In this document: positions 23,181 through 32,813 of the stretch, piece after piece | Layout: each line of letters starts with the position of its first letter | Position numbering within the stretch: position 1 is the first letter of the stretch | Source: Pseudobdellovibrionaceae bacterium | GTDB taxonomy: Bacteria > Bdellovibrionota > Bdellovibrionia > Bdellovibrionales > JAMPXM01 | Length of the DNA stretch: 58,709 bases | Assembly (NCBI GenBank): GCA_021463345.1 | Contig: JAJTYM010000020.1 | Span: forward strand, 1 to 58,709 | Direction: 5' to 3' | Program-made: the position numbers and the translations under genes | The notes under the pieces: model-generated | The model's input: only the letters and a program-made list of their open reading frames with translations | Told to the model about the DNA's origin: nothing | Database searches by the model: none

Positions 23181-24845
23181 TCACTTGCGAATGCGCGTCA
23201 GACGGAAAATCAGATCGAGAACCCGCTCTTTCGTCGCCGTTTCGTGATCCTCCGGGATCCGCGCTCCGGTGCCGAAGGAGTGCAGGGGCTTGCCCGTTCT
23301 CCTCATCAGGTTGTAGATCACCCCGTGCTGCGCGGATTGATCCAGGTTGGTGAACACGAGGTCTGAGAAATCCGTGATCTTGTAGCGCCTCGCGATGTCG
23401 GCGGCGTCGCCGTCTTTCGCGGTCGCCGGCACCACCATGTGAAAGACCGCCGCGGCCTCGGCCGGCGGCAGGAGCGCCTTCAAGCGATGGATCTCGTCGA
23501 GATCGCCGAGCTGCAGGCCCGGGAAATCCGCGAGGACGTGGTCGACGTGGCCGAGCTGCGCCAGGACCCACTCCCACTCTTTCGCGTTGCGGACGATCGC
23601 GAAGGGCACGTTGAGGATCTGGCAGTAGATTTTGAGCTGATCGGCGGCGCCGACCTTGAAGGCGTCGGTCGTGAGAACGGCGACTTTCTTCTTCTCGCGG
23701 ACGACGAGATGGCTCGCCATCTTCACGAGCGTCGACGTCTTGCCGGAACCCGATCCCCCCACGAAGCAATGCACGCGGTCCGCCCACGCCTGGGGCGCCA
23801 CCTGGATGTTCCCGAGGAACCAGCGGGCGACGAACGCGTCGACGAGGGGGCGCTTCTTGAGCTGCAAAGGATCCATCTGCGCTTGCGCCGCCGCCAGGAT
23901 CTCGACCGCGTTCTCGGCCGAAATCCCGACCGCGGACAGCTTCTGGAACATGAAACTGAGGTCGTAACCGATCCCGTACTCGGCCCCGGGGTGCGCGCCC
24001 ACGAACGATTGCGGGACTTTCTGAAAACCCTCGAGCATGCGCTGCAGGCGGCTCACTTCGTTCTTGAGATCGATGATCTCGAACTCCCGACCGGCGTCGC
24101 CGGCGCCGGGGGCGCGTGACACGGCCTCGGGCGCGGCGCCAGGAGCGGGCGCGGGGCCCGGGGAAGCGACCCCGCCCGGGCGATCCTTCCCTCGCGCCGG
24201 CGCGGCGCCGAGCACGTCCTGCCCGGCCGTGCTCAAACCCGCGCGCCAAGCTTCGCGGACCGCCGTGCGGATGCGGGCCTTGGCCCGATCTGGCGACGGC
24301 GGCGGGAGGCCCGGCTCCGGCCCGTCGCCGAAGTCCTCCATCAGGTCGGAAACGTTGCGGCCGCTGACATTCGCGAGGGGGACCCCTCGACGGGTCTGCG
24401 GGCGTTCGCCCGGCGCTTCGTCGACTCGGCGGGCCGGGCGCGTGACGAGGGGCTCGGCGGGCCGGGCGCGCGACGAGGGGCGCGACGGCTCCTCGTCGCG
24501 GATGTCGATGTAACTGGTCGACGTGATCGGACGGCGCGCCTCCCCGCCTTCGGCCTCGCGCAAACGAGTCGACGTCATGTGTTCGATGATCTGCTTCTGC
24601 GCGCGCGCCGGGCTCTGCTGGAAGCGCGCTCGGTCTTTCTCGGGCAGGCGCGATTCGACGAACCGCTTTTTGTGGAGGGTGTGCTCGGACACGGCCGCCG
24701 TCACTTCGACGCTGCCTTCGCCGGCGAGCCCGAAGGACCTGCGGTTGTCCCTGGCCGCGAGAATGACCGCGTCGGGCCCGAGTTCGCGCTTCACCATGAG
24801 GAGCGCGTCCTTCATCGTCCTGGCTTCGAATTTCTTAACCCGCAT
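23181..24845 (-). CDS. flhF: Flagellar biosynthesis GTPase FlhF (SRP-like)
   Basis: The 554-residue protein is an SRP-family GTPase that marks the pole for flagellum assembly. It has the conserved N-terminus MRVKKFEARTMKDALLMVKRE in two parts, a long Pro/Ala/Arg-rich linker (about 120-250), then the NG domain. That domain has P-loop GGSGSGKTS at 363-371, TTDAFKVGAADQLKIY (G2) and TNLD (G4). The usual G3 motif DTAGR is replaced by DFPGL at 440-444, an unusual change that may alter GTP hydrolysis. The start overlaps the end of flhA by 11 bp, implying coupling. Confidence 0.95.
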   Translation of the reverse strand: MRVKKFEARTMKDALLMVKRELGPDAVILAARDNRRSFGLAGEGSVEVTAAVSEHTLHKKRFVESRLPEKDRARFQQSPARAQKQIIEHMTSTRLREAEGGEARRPITSTSYIDIRDEEPSRPSSRARPAEPLVTRPARRVDEAPGERPQTRRGVPLANVSGRNVSDLMEDFGDGPEPGLPPPSPDRAKARIRTAVREAWRAGLSTAGQDVLGAAPARGKDRPGGVASPGPAPAPGAAPEAVSRAPGAGDAGREFEIIDLKNEVSRLQRMLEGFQKVPQSFVGAHPGAEYGIGYDLSFMFQKLSAVGISAENAVEILAAAQAQMDPLQLKKRPLVDAFVARWFLGNIQVAPQAWADRVHCFVGGSGSGKTSTLVKMASHLVVREKKKVAVLTTDAFKVGAADQLKIYCQILNVPFAIVRNAKEWEWVLAQLGHVDHVLADFPGLQLGDLDEIHRLKALLPPAEAAAVFHMVVPATAKDGDAADIARRYKITDFSDLVFTNLDQSAQHGVIYNLMRRTGKPLHSFGTGARIPEDHETATKERVLDLIFRLTRIRK

Positions 24846-26931
24846 TCGACAACTCCACGACTCCTATGCTGGACACGCGCGTGTCCGCCGAGAGCTCATT
24901 GTGGGAAAGCACCACGAGCTGGGGAATGAACCTGTGCGTGAGCTTGAAAATGTGCCGGCGCGCCGTCGGGCTCGTCATGAGGATCGGCTGGCCCGCGATC
25001 TCCGGGTGGCGTTCGATGGCGCCGGCGATGCCCTCGATCATCGCCGAGGCGACGCGCGGGTCCATCACCAGTTGCACGCCCTGCTCCGTCTGCAGCAGCG
25101 AATTGGCGATCAGTTCCTCGAGGCGCGGCTCGAGGCTGATCACCGGCACCGCGCCGTCGCCCGTCCGGTAGCGGGCCGAGATCCCGCGCGCGAGAGCCTT
25201 GCGGACCGCTTCGGTCAGCAGATCCGCGTCTTTGGTTCGCTGGGCTTCGTCGGCGAGGGTTTCGAAAATGGTCAGGAGGTCGCGGACCGAGACCTGCTCG
25301 CGCAGCAGGTTCTGCATGACCTTGACGACCGCGCCCAAGCTGAGAGGATCCGGGATGAGGTCCTCGACCACCTTCGGGTACGACTTCTTGAAGTTGTCGA
25401 TGAGCGTCTGCGCCTCTTGGCGGCCCAGGAGTTCGTGCGCGTGCGTGCGGATGATTTCGGTGATGTGGGTCGCCATGACCGTCGAAAGGTCGACGACCGT
25501 GTAACCGGCGATCTCGGCTTCTTCCTTCTGCGACTTGGCGATCCACAACGCGTCGAGACCGAACGCCGGCTCCTTGGTCGGGATGCCGTCGACCCGCGCC
25601 ATCACGTTGCCGGGATCCATCGCGAGCAGGTACTCGGGTTTGAGGGAACCGCCGCCCACCTTGTTCCCTTTGATCAAGACCCGGTACTCGCCCGGCTCGA
25701 GCTGCAGGTTGTCGCGGATGTGGATGCTGGGGACGATGATGCCGAGGTCGAGGGCGAACTGCTTGCGGATCGAGACGATGCGCTCGAGCAGGTCGCCGCT
25801 CTGGTCGCTCTCGACGATGTTGATCAAGCCGTAGCCGACCTCGAGCTCGACCATGTCGAGCGGCAGCAGCGTTTCGATTTTTTCCTTCTCGGGCTTGGAG
25901 GCCTTCTCCTCGGACCGGCGGCGGGCCTCGTCGGCCTCTTCCCTGCGGTACCTGCCGATGACCCAGGCGATGCCGCCGAGGGCCGCCGCCACCGTGAAGA
26001 ACGGCGCGGTGGGCAGGCCAGGGATCGCCCCGAGAGTCGCCATGACGCCGGCGACGATCAGGATGGCCTTCGTGTTGACGAACAACTGGCCGATGATCTC
26101 GGTCCCGATGTCCTTGCCGCTCGAGTTACGGGTGACGATCGTGCCGGCCGCGGTCGAGATGATCAGCGCCGGGATCTGCGCGACGAGGCCGTCGCCGATC
26201 GTGAGCTTCGTGTAGAGCTCGGCCGCCTCCCCGACGCCCAGCCCGCGCTGGAGCACGCCGATCAAGAGCCCGCCGACGATGTTGACGACCGTGATGATGA
26301 TCCCGGCGATCGCGTCCCCGCGCACGAACTTCGAGGCGCCGTCCATGGAACCGTAGAAGTCGGCCTCCGCTTCGATCTCCTTGCGTCGGCGACGGGCCTC
26401 TTCCTCGTTGATCAGGCCCGCGTTCAGGTCCGCGTCGATCGACATCTGTTTGCCCGGCATGGCGTCCAACGTGAAGCGGGCCGCGACTTCGGCGACGCGC
26501 CCGGAACCCTTGGTGATGACCACGAAGTTGATGATCACCAGGATCACGAACACGATGAGGCCGATCACGTAGTTGTCGCCGACCACGAAGTGGCCGAACG
26601 CCGAGATCACGGCGCCCGCGGCCTGTTCGCCGTTGTGCCCCTCGCTCAGGATCAAGCGGGTCGACGCGACGTTGAGGGCCAGCCGGAACAGGGTCGTGAT
26701 CAGCAACAGGCTCGGGAAAACGCTGAAGTCGAGCGTCTTGTTCGTGTAAAGGGCGACGATGAGGATCAGTAGGCTCGAGCTCAGGCTGAGCGTGAGCGCG
26801 ACGTCGAGCAACGCGGCCGGGAGCGGGATCATCATCACCGCGAGGATGGCGACCAGCGCCACGGCGACCATCAGGTCGACGTTCCTGGTGTACTTCTCGA
26901 AGCGCTTCAAAAACTGAAACAACTGCTCCAT
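24835..26931 (-). CDS. flhA: Flagellar type III export protein FlhA
   Basis: The 698-residue protein is the ring-forming export-gate protein that couples proton flow to flagellar protein export. About eight transmembrane helices fill residues 15-310. The conserved FHIPEP-type cytoplasmic loop reads VITKGSGRVAEVAARFTLDAMPGKQMSIDAD across about 135-170 (given here in overlapping short parts: GSGRVAEVAARF and DAMPGKQMSIDADL). The cytoplasmic domain, about residues 330-698, binds export chaperones. Its ATG is 1 bp after the flhB stop region and it overlaps flhF, so it sits in the middle of the operon. Confidence 0.98.
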   Translation of the reverse strand: MEQLFQFLKRFEKYTRNVDLMVAVALVAILAVMMIPLPAALLDVALTLSLSSSLLILIVALYTNKTLDFSVFPSLLLITTLFRLALNVASTRLILSEGHNGEQAAGAVISAFGHFVVGDNYVIGLIVFVILVIINFVVITKGSGRVAEVAARFTLDAMPGKQMSIDADLNAGLINEEEARRRRKEIEAEADFYGSMDGASKFVRGDAIAGIIITVVNIVGGLLIGVLQRGLGVGEAAELYTKLTIGDGLVAQIPALIISTAAGTIVTRNSSGKDIGTEIIGQLFVNTKAILIVAGVMATLGAIPGLPTAPFFTVAAALGGIAWVIGRYRREEADEARRRSEEKASKPEKEKIETLLPLDMVELEVGYGLINIVESDQSGDLLERIVSIRKQFALDLGIIVPSIHIRDNLQLEPGEYRVLIKGNKVGGGSLKPEYLLAMDPGNVMARVDGIPTKEPAFGLDALWIAKSQKEEAEIAGYTVVDLSTVMATHITEIIRTHAHELLGRQEAQTLIDNFKKSYPKVVEDLIPDPLSLGAVVKVMQNLLREQVSVRDLLTIFETLADEAQRTKDADLLTEAVRKALARGISARYRTGDGAVPVISLEPRLEELIANSLLQTEQGVQLVMDPRVASAMIEGIAGAIERHPEIAGQPILMTSPTARRHIFKLTHRFIPQLVVLSHNELSADTRVSSIGVVELSNAG

Positions 26932-26932
26932 C

Positions 26933-28000
26933 TTACCTCGGCACCTTCTTCTTCAAGCGGTAGACGTACGACAGGACCTGGGCGACCGCCGTGAACAGCT
27001 CGCGCGGGATGGCCTGGCCGATCTTGATCGTCTTGAATATCGCCCGCGCCAGCGGCTTGTTCTCCATGACCGGCACGTTGTGCTCGCGCGCGATCGCCTT
27101 GATCTTCTCCGCGACCAGCCCGGCCCCCTTGGCGACCACCTGGGGGGCGGCCATCGCGCGCGGGTCGTAGCGGAGAGCGACCGCGATGTGCGTCGGGTTG
27201 GTGATGATGACGTCCGCCTTGGGCACGTCGCTCATCATGCGCTTGTTGGCCATCTCGCGCTGCACGCGGCGGATACGGGCTTTGATGAGCGGATCGCCCT
27301 CGCGCGATTTGTGCTCCTCTTTGATCTCCTGCTTGGTCATCCGCATGCGCTTTTCGAGCTCCCACCATTGCAGGAAATAATCGGCGGCCGCGAGCGCGCC
27401 CATGAAGACGCCGATGCTGCCCAGCAAGCGGACCGTGAGGTCCCCGACGAACGCGAAGAGCTGATTGACGCTGAATTGGACGAGGGCGGGAACGGCGAGG
27501 ACCTGGTCCTTGACCACCATCGCCATGATCGAGGTGATGACGATCACCTTGGCGACGGCCTTCAAACCCTCGATGAGCGACCGCCAGGCGAACAGGCGCT
27601 TGAGGCCCTCGACCGGGTTCACCTTCTCCCACTTGAGCTCGAACGCCTCCTCGTTGTTGAGGAAGCCGGTCTGCAGGACGGTGCTCGCGACCCCCATCAC
27701 GGCCGCGATGCCGAGCACGGGCGCGAGGATCAGCGCCGCGGACTTCGCCGCGAACAGGACCGCCGGGACGTAGTCGCCGCCGCGGGCGGCGTCGACGACG
27801 TAGGGGCCCAGGGACGCCGTGAAAACACCCGTGATCATCTCGAGGAAGTAGCGGCCCAGCAGCCACATGATCACGGACGACCCCAGCAGGATGAGGACGG
27901 TGGCGAGCTCGCGCGTCTGGGCGACCTGTCCGCGCTTGCGGAAGTCCTCCCGGCGCTGCTGCGTCGCCTCCTCCGTCCGTTCCTGATCGGTTTCCGCCAT
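26933..28000 (-). CDS. flhB: Flagellar export switch protein FlhB
   Basis: The 355-residue inner-membrane protein controls the change from rod/hook to filament export. It has an N-terminal segment ending RRREDFRKRGQVAQ that typifies the family, four transmembrane helices (about 30-210), and a cytoplasmic domain with the autocleavage motif NPTH at 268-271. The ending (AIPRELFTAVAQVLSYVYRLK) is also typical. It lies between fliR (14 bp upstream) and flhA (1 bp downstream). Confidence 0.98.
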   Translation of the reverse strand: MAETDQERTEEATQQRREDFRKRGQVAQTRELATVLILLGSSVIMWLLGRYFLEMITGVFTASLGPYVVDAARGGDYVPAVLFAAKSAALILAPVLGIAAVMGVASTVLQTGFLNNEEAFELKWEKVNPVEGLKRLFAWRSLIEGLKAVAKVIVITSIMAMVVKDQVLAVPALVQFSVNQLFAFVGDLTVRLLGSIGVFMGALAAADYFLQWWELEKRMRMTKQEIKEEHKSREGDPLIKARIRRVQREMANKRMMSDVPKADVIITNPTHIAVALRYDPRAMAAPQVVAKGAGLVAEKIKAIAREHNVPVMENKPLARAIFKTIKIGQAIPRELFTAVAQVLSYVYRLKKKVPR

Positions 28001-28014
28001 TCGTCCGCCTCACC

Positions 28015-28794
28015 TCAAAACGACTTCATCATCACGAAGAGATGCTCGGCCATCGAGCGCATGATCCCCTCGGTCTCCGGCACCAGCACCGGGAGCGAGA
28101 GGATCATGACCCCGAAGCCCACGAGGATGTTCGCGGGCAAGCTCGTGACGAGCACGTTGATCTGCGGGACCGTGCGCCCGAGGATACCCATGAAGACGTT
28201 CATCAGGAAGACCGCCGCCATCACCGGCGCCGAGATCTGGATCCCGGCGACGCAGACGTCGGTCACGAACCTCGTCGCCGCCTGGAACGCGCCAAGGTTC
28301 ACCCCCGCCATCGAGAGCGGGGCGATCTCGAAGCTCTTGGCGAGCCCCTCGAGGAAGATATGGTGCCCATCGAGCGCCAGGAAAATCAGGGTCGCGACCG
28401 CCACGTAGAACTGCTCCATCGTCGTCGCCTGCGCGCCGAGGCTGGGATTGAAGACCTGGGCCGAGCCGAGGCCGACATACGTGGAAACCAGGTTCCCGCC
28501 GATGCTGAACGCGAAAAAGAACATGCGGGTGACGAAGCCGAGGGCGAGACCGACCGCCGCCTCTTTGACGGACAGCCAGACGATCTCGTGGCCGAGGTCC
28601 ACCCCGGACAGCCCCTCGCGGCCGATCGCCGGGAACAGGAGCGTCGCCAACAGCACGGCGAAGAGGACCTTCGCCTGGTTCGGGACCGAATAGACCGAGA
28701 ACACCGGCCATGAGACGAGGAACGACGTCACGCGGATCAGCACCAGCGCGAAGGCGAGGATTTCGTTCTCGTTGGCGGCGAACGAAGGAAACAT
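28015..28794 (-). CDS. fliR: Flagellar export gate protein FliR
   Basis: The 259-residue integral membrane protein forms the export gate with FliP and FliQ. It has about six hydrophobic segments and the family features VLIRVTSFLVSWPVFS near the N-terminus, GLALGFVTRMFFFAFSIGGNLVSTY in the middle and PQINVLVTSLPANILVGF near the C-terminus. The ATG lies 4 bp after the fliQ stop codon. Position and order (fliQ-fliR-flhB) are canonical. Confidence 0.97.
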   Translation of the reverse strand: MFPSFAANENEILAFALVLIRVTSFLVSWPVFSVYSVPNQAKVLFAVLLATLLFPAIGREGLSGVDLGHEIVWLSVKEAAVGLALGFVTRMFFFAFSIGGNLVSTYVGLGSAQVFNPSLGAQATTMEQFYVAVATLIFLALDGHHIFLEGLAKSFEIAPLSMAGVNLGAFQAATRFVTDVCVAGIQISAPVMAAVFLMNVFMGILGRTVPQINVLVTSLPANILVGFGVMILSLPVLVPETEGIMRSMAEHLFVMMKSF

Positions 28795-28798
28795 CGGT

Positions 28799-29071
28799 TC
28801 ATTCCCTCACGTACATGGCGATGTTCTCGAACAGCAGGTGCGTGAAGCCGCTCAGGACGTCCAGCATCCACGGCCCGGCGAGCATGACCACCACGCCCAG
28901 CACGATCATCTTCGGGATGAACGTGAGCGTCGCCTCGTTGATCTGGGTGATCGCTTGGAGCACGGAAACCACGAGGCCCGTCACCAACGCCGCGCCCAAC
29001 AAGGGCGCCGACAGCATGGCCGTCGTTTTCAGCGTTTCCTGGCTCAGATGCATGATGAGATCCTCGGTCAC
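28799..29071 (-). CDS. fliQ: Flagellar export gate protein FliQ
   Basis: The 90-residue protein has two transmembrane helices and the family pattern: ETLKTTAMLSAPLLGAALVTGLVVS, then ATLTFIPKMIVLGVVVMLAGPWML and a short polar tail. Four to five copies assemble around FliP in the export gate. It starts 13 bp after the fliP stop and precedes fliR by 4 bp. Confidence 0.97.
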   Translation of the reverse strand: MTEDLIMHLSQETLKTTAMLSAPLLGAALVTGLVVSVLQAITQINEATLTFIPKMIVLGVVVMLAGPWMLDVLSGFTHLLFENIAMYVRE

Positions 29072-29084
29072 CCGCGCCCCTTCC

Positions 29085-29861
29085 TCAGCCGAAACTCTGG
29101 ACCATCGATCCGATCAGGAGCGTCCAGCCGTCGACCAGAACGAAAAGCATGATTTTGAACGGCAGCGAAATCACGACCGGCGGAAGCATCATCATGCCCA
29201 TCGCCATGAGGACCGCGGCGATGACCATGTCGATGACCAGGAACGGCAGGTAGATGATGAAGCCGATCTGGAACGCGGTCTTGAGCTCCGAGATGACGAA
29301 CGCCGGGACGAGCGCCATCGTCGGCACCTCGGAGAGGTTCTTCGGCTTCTCGATCTTGGAGAGCTTCACGAACAGCGCGAGGTCCGCGTCGCGCGTCTGC
29401 GCGAACATGAACTTGCGCAAGGGGCTCAAAGCGTTCTCGAGCGCCTTCTCCTGCGCCATCGTCCCAGCCAGGTAGGGGCGGACGGCGTTGGTGTTGATCT
29501 CCTGGAACGCCGGGCCCATGACGAAGAACGTCAGGAACAAAGCGAGGCCGACGAGCACCTGGTTCGGCGGCATCTGCTGGGTCCCGAGCGCCTGGCGGAG
29601 GAACGACAGGACCACGATCAAGCGCGTGAAGCTGGTCATCATGATCAGGATCGCCGGCGCGAGCGTCAGCACCGTGAGCATCAGGATGATCTTGACGGTG
29701 TTGACGACTTCGTTCGGGTTGTCCGTGGATTTGAAGCCGAGGTTCACCGTCGGCAACGCGATTCCCTGGGCGTGCGCCGCGCCCGCGCCCGCGAGCAAAG
29801 CCGCCCCCCCGCAGGCGACCCCAAGCCATTTCCATTTCTTTCCGGTCCAGACGTCGGTCAC
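29085..29861 (-). CDS. fliP: Flagellar export gate protein FliP
   Basis: The 258-residue protein has a cleavable signal peptide ([13 protein letters not shown]), as is common for FliP. The conserved core follows: [36 protein letters not shown] and [18 protein letters not shown], and later [23 protein letters not shown] with MMMLPP. Five copies form the core of the export gate. The gene is 78 bp after fliO, the largest gap within the fliL-flhG run. Confidence 0.98.
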   Translation of the reverse strand: MTDVWTGKKWKWLGVACGGAALLAGAGAAHAQGIALPTVNLGFKSTDNPNEVVNTVKIILMLTVLTLAPAILIMMTSFTRLIVVLSFLRQALGTQQMPPNQVLVGLALFLTFFVMGPAFQEINTNAVRPYLAGTMAQEKALENALSPLRKFMFAQTRDADLALFVKLSKIEKPKNLSEVPTMALVPAFVISELKTAFQIGFIIYLPFLVIDMVIAAVLMAMGMMMLPPVVISLPFKIMLFVLVDGWTLLIGSMVQSFG

Positions 29862-29939
29862 TGTGCACCCTTCCTTGGGTTAAGTCCCGGGCTCGAGTCC
29901 CGCGGCCGCCTCCATGCGGCCGTCGACGGCGCGAACGGC

Positions 29940-30827
29940 TCAGATCTGCTTCAGGCCCTTCAGCCGGCGAGAAACCGAATCGCGGATGTCCGAGAGGCCC
30001 CGCATCGCGAAGTCCTCCTGACCGCGGGGAACCCGCGCGCCCCCCCCTCCCCCATCGAAATCGTAATCATCGAGCGCGGCGTTGAAATCCTTGGGCGTCG
30101 CATCGGGGATCTCCTCGTCGAGGAGCGAGAGCGTTTTCAGCATCGTGATCGAGTGATCGGTGATCCCGACCAGGATCGATTCTCCGGCGACCTGCACGAT
30201 CGCGATGCTCCTCTTCGGCCCCAAGTGATGCTGGGTGAGGATCCTGATCTTGGTGGCGGCTCCCTTCGCGGAATCGCGCTTCGTGTACTTGCGCAACCCC
30301 CACGCGACCGAGGCCGCGAGCAAAAGGAGAACGCCGGCCGAGGCGATCACGCGGGCGGCCGTCGTCGTGTCGGCTTTGGCCTTTTTCGGCTTCGCCGCCA
30401 GGACCGGGATGTCCTTTTCGCTCATCTTGGAAACGTCCGGCTTGGCCGCGGCGGCCGGGCTAGCCGCGACGTCGGCCGTTTCGCCGCCGGCCGCGCTCGG
30501 CGCGACCGCTTCGGGCCCGAGGCCGGTCTCAGGCTCGGATCCGGCGCCCGGCCCGGCCGCGGCGTCGAGCGGCGCCGCCCGGTCCTCTCCGCCGGCCATG
30601 ATCGCCGAAGCCGCTCTGCCCGCTTCGTCGGCTTTGGCCACGAGTTTGGCGTCCCCGAGGATCTCCTTGAGCTCCGCGCTCTCGTCGGCGGCGGGAGCGG
30701 CCGCCCCGGCGGCCCGCGCTTGGGCGATGGACGCGGCGACGGGGTCCCTTTTCGCGTCCGCGGGCGGAGCGAACGCGAGAGCCGCGGCCGCGAGAATCGT
30801 CATGGTCGTTTCGCGCATCATCATCAT
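29940..30827 (-). CDS. fliO: FliO-like flagellar assembly protein with long periplasmic region
   Basis: The 295-residue protein has a signal peptide (ILAAAALAFAPPADA), a long Ala/Glu/Pro-rich low-complexity region (residues 25-155), one transmembrane helix (about 162-182) and a cytoplasmic FliO domain (IRILTQHHLGPKRSIAIVQVAGESILVGITDHSITML). FliO helps FliP oligomerise. The length is above the usual FliO because of the periplasmic extension. GAGGGGG precedes the ATG at 30827. It lies between fliN and fliP, the expected place, which supports the call. Confidence 0.92.
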   Translation of the reverse strand: MMMMRETTMTILAAAALAFAPPADAKRDPVAASIAQARAAGAAAPAADESAELKEILGDAKLVAKADEAGRAASAIMAGGEDRAAPLDAAAGPGAGSEPETGLGPEAVAPSAAGGETADVAASPAAAAKPDVSKMSEKDIPVLAAKPKKAKADTTTAARVIASAGVLLLLAASVAWGLRKYTKRDSAKGAATKIRILTQHHLGPKRSIAIVQVAGESILVGITDHSITMLKTLSLLDEEIPDATPKDFNAALDDYDFDGGGGGARVPRGQEDFAMRGLSDIRDSVSRRLKGLKQI

Positions 30828-30846
30828 GCAGTCCCCCTCTCGCCCG

Positions 30847-31200
30847 TCACTTCAACTGCTCGACCCGCTCGGCGGGCGAGATGATGTCGGTCAGGCGCAC
30901 GCCGAACTTCTCGTTGACGACGACGGCCTCGCCTCGCGCCACCAGTTTGTCGTTGACGAGCACTTCCATCGGCTCGCCCGCGAGCTTGTTGAGCTCGATC
31001 ACCGACCCCTGCCCGAGGTTGAGCAGCTCGCTCACCAGCATCTTGGTGCGCCCCAGTTCCACGGTGACCTTGAGCGGGATGTCCAGGATGAGGTCGAGAT
31101 TGCGCTCGCGCCGCTCGTCTCCCTTGCCCGCGCCCGCCGCGGCCGCCGCATCGGGATCCAGAGGACCGCCGGTGATGCTCGTGACTTTCTCTTCGGTCAT
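30847..31200 (-). CDS. fliN: Flagellar motor switch protein FliN
   Basis: The 117-residue protein is the C-ring base subunit that helps set rotation direction and docks export components. After about 30 variable residues it has the SpoA domain: DIPLKVTVELGRTKMLVSELLNLGQGSVIEL and GEPMEVLVNDKLVARGEAVVVNEKFGVRLTDI, in family order. GAGGGGAAG precedes the ATG. It is 10 bp after fliM. Confidence 0.97.
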   Translation of the reverse strand: MTEEKVTSITGGPLDPDAAAAAGAGKGDERRERNLDLILDIPLKVTVELGRTKMLVSELLNLGQGSVIELNKLAGEPMEVLVNDKLVARGEAVVVNEKFGVRLTDIISPAERVEQLK

Positions 31201-31210
31201 AGTCTTCCCC

Positions 31211-32203
31211 TCAATCCTTCGCGACTTTCTTGGTGACCTGGACCGCCACCGAACCGTGGCTGACGCCGTAAAAAGCCTTGAACTTCTTCACCTGCTCGAC
31301 CTGCACGTCGAACTCGCCGTTGGCGTCCTGATCGAGCGTGATCACGTCTCCGGGCTTGAGCTTCATCAAATCGTTGAGCGTGATCTCAGTCTGGCCGAGC
31401 TCGACGTGAACGTCCACTTTCGTCTCGAGGAGCTGGTCCTGGAGGACCGCCGTCCAAAGCTTCTTGTCCGTTTGGTCCGACTCGACCTGGAAACCGGTGG
31501 AGAGCTTCTGCTTGATCGGCTCGATCGTGGAGTAGGGGATCACGAGCGTGATCGTGCCGTTGGCGTTCTCGAGCTCCACGTCGAACGTGGAGGCGATGAC
31601 GACGTCGGTCGGCGGCACGATGCCGACGAACTGCGGGTTCACTTCCGTGCGCACGAAGCTGCAATCGATCTTCTCGACCGACGCCCAGGCGTTCTCGAGA
31701 TCGTCGATCGCGAGTTCGACGACCTTCTTGACGATCGACAGCTCGATCGGCGTGAAATCCTTCCCCTCGATCTTCGTGTACGGTCGGTCGTCGCCGCCGA
31801 AAAAACTGTCGATGAGCGCGTACGCGAGTTTGCTCTCGATCACCAGGAGCGCGGAACCGCGGAGCGCGTTGAAGCGCAGGACGCTCATGCACGTCGGCAT
31901 GGGCAGCGTGTTGATGAACTCGCCGAATTTGAGGAAGTCCGTGCTCGCGTGGTTGAGCGCGGCGATCTTGCGGAGCGCGCTCGAAAGCGAGACGCGGAAC
32001 GCGCGCATGAACTTCTCGTAAATGACGTCGAGCTGCGGGAGCCGGCCGCGGATGATCCGGTCCTGGCTGGTGAGGTCGTAAACGACGACGACCCTGTCGT
32101 CGGACCGGTCCGTTCCGCCGTCGTTGCCGACCGCGGCCAGCTCGCCTTCCGAGACGGCGGCCAGCAAGGCATCGACTTCGCTTTGTGACAGTACCTGATT
32201 CAT
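31211..32203 (-). CDS. fliM: Flagellar motor switch protein FliM
   Basis: The 330-residue C-ring protein binds phosphorylated CheY through the N-terminal LSQSEVDALL motif. The middle domain carries GRLPQLDVIYEKFMRAFR and LIDSFFGGDDRPY, and the C-terminal SpoA domain has LGQTEITLNDLMKLKPGDVI. ATG at 32203 was chosen from the conserved N-terminus; the open frame runs further upstream but overlaps fliL. It lies 11 bp after fliL. The CheY-binding peptide is intact, so chemotactic switching is expected. Confidence 0.98.
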   Translation of the reverse strand: MNQVLSQSEVDALLAAVSEGELAAVGNDGGTDRSDDRVVVVYDLTSQDRIIRGRLPQLDVIYEKFMRAFRVSLSSALRKIAALNHASTDFLKFGEFINTLPMPTCMSVLRFNALRGSALLVIESKLAYALIDSFFGGDDRPYTKIEGKDFTPIELSIVKKVVELAIDDLENAWASVEKIDCSFVRTEVNPQFVGIVPPTDVVIASTFDVELENANGTITLVIPYSTIEPIKQKLSTGFQVESDQTDKKLWTAVLQDQLLETKVDVHVELGQTEITLNDLMKLKPGDVITLDQDANGEFDVQVEQVKKFKAFYGVSHGSVAVQVTKKVAKD

Positions 32204-32214
32204 TCCCCGGCGCC

Positions 32215-32748
32215 TCAGTTGTAGATGAACTCGGTGAACATCACGCGTTTGATCTTGCCCTTCGTGAGGAAGGAGTTGACCGTGTCGCGGACTTCCTCTT
32301 TCAAGAACTCCTTGCCCTCGGCCGAGGAGATCTGGCCGTACGTCTTGCTCGAGAGAAGGATGATGATGATGTCGCGAACCTGCGGTTTGCGCTTCTCGAT
32401 CTCCTCTTGGACCTTCTCGCCCTCGACCTCGAGCTCCATGTTCACCTTGAGCAGCTTGCGGCCGCGGCTGCCGGACAGGTTGACGAGGAACGTCTCGAGC
32501 GGGATCGTCCGGCCGACGAATTCCTCTTCCCGCGCCTCGTCCTCGGCCTGGGCCTCGTGCTCGCCCTTGACGACCTGGTCGATGGTCGGCTCGCTCATTT
32601 CCTTTTGTTTGCCCTTGTAGAACATGTAACTGAACGCCCCGAAGCCGACCATGTTCATGATGATGATCGCGTAGAGCAGGATGGGCTTGCCCGCTTTTTT
32701 CTCTTCCGGCGGCGGCGCCGCCGCCGTTGCCGCTTTTTCCTCCGCCAC
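32215..32748 (-). CDS. fliL: Flagellar basal body-associated protein FliL
   Basis: The 177-residue protein has a short cytoplasmic Ala/Lys-rich N-terminus, one transmembrane helix (LLYAIIIMNMVGFGAFSYMFY) and a periplasmic FliL domain (TIPLETFLVNLSG, RDIIIILLSSKTYGQISSAEGKEFLKEEV). FliL surrounds stators and supports motor torque. GTG at 32748 was chosen because GGGAGG lies 6 bp upstream; another GTG at 32802 falls at the predicted transcription start. It is the first gene of the flagellar operon, behind a sigma-54-type promoter. Confidence 0.95.
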   Translation of the reverse strand: MAEEKAATAAAPPPEEKKAGKPILLYAIIIMNMVGFGAFSYMFYKGKQKEMSEPTIDQVVKGEHEAQAEDEAREEEFVGRTIPLETFLVNLSGSRGRKLLKVNMELEVEGEKVQEEIEKRKPQVRDIIIILLSSKTYGQISSAEGKEFLKEEVRDTVNSFLTKGKIKRVMFTEFIYN

Positions 32749-32813
32749 TGAAGCCCTCCCGGCATCTTTGCGTCTCGAGGCCGGGGGACGCGAGTCCCCC
32801 ACGACGACGAAAG

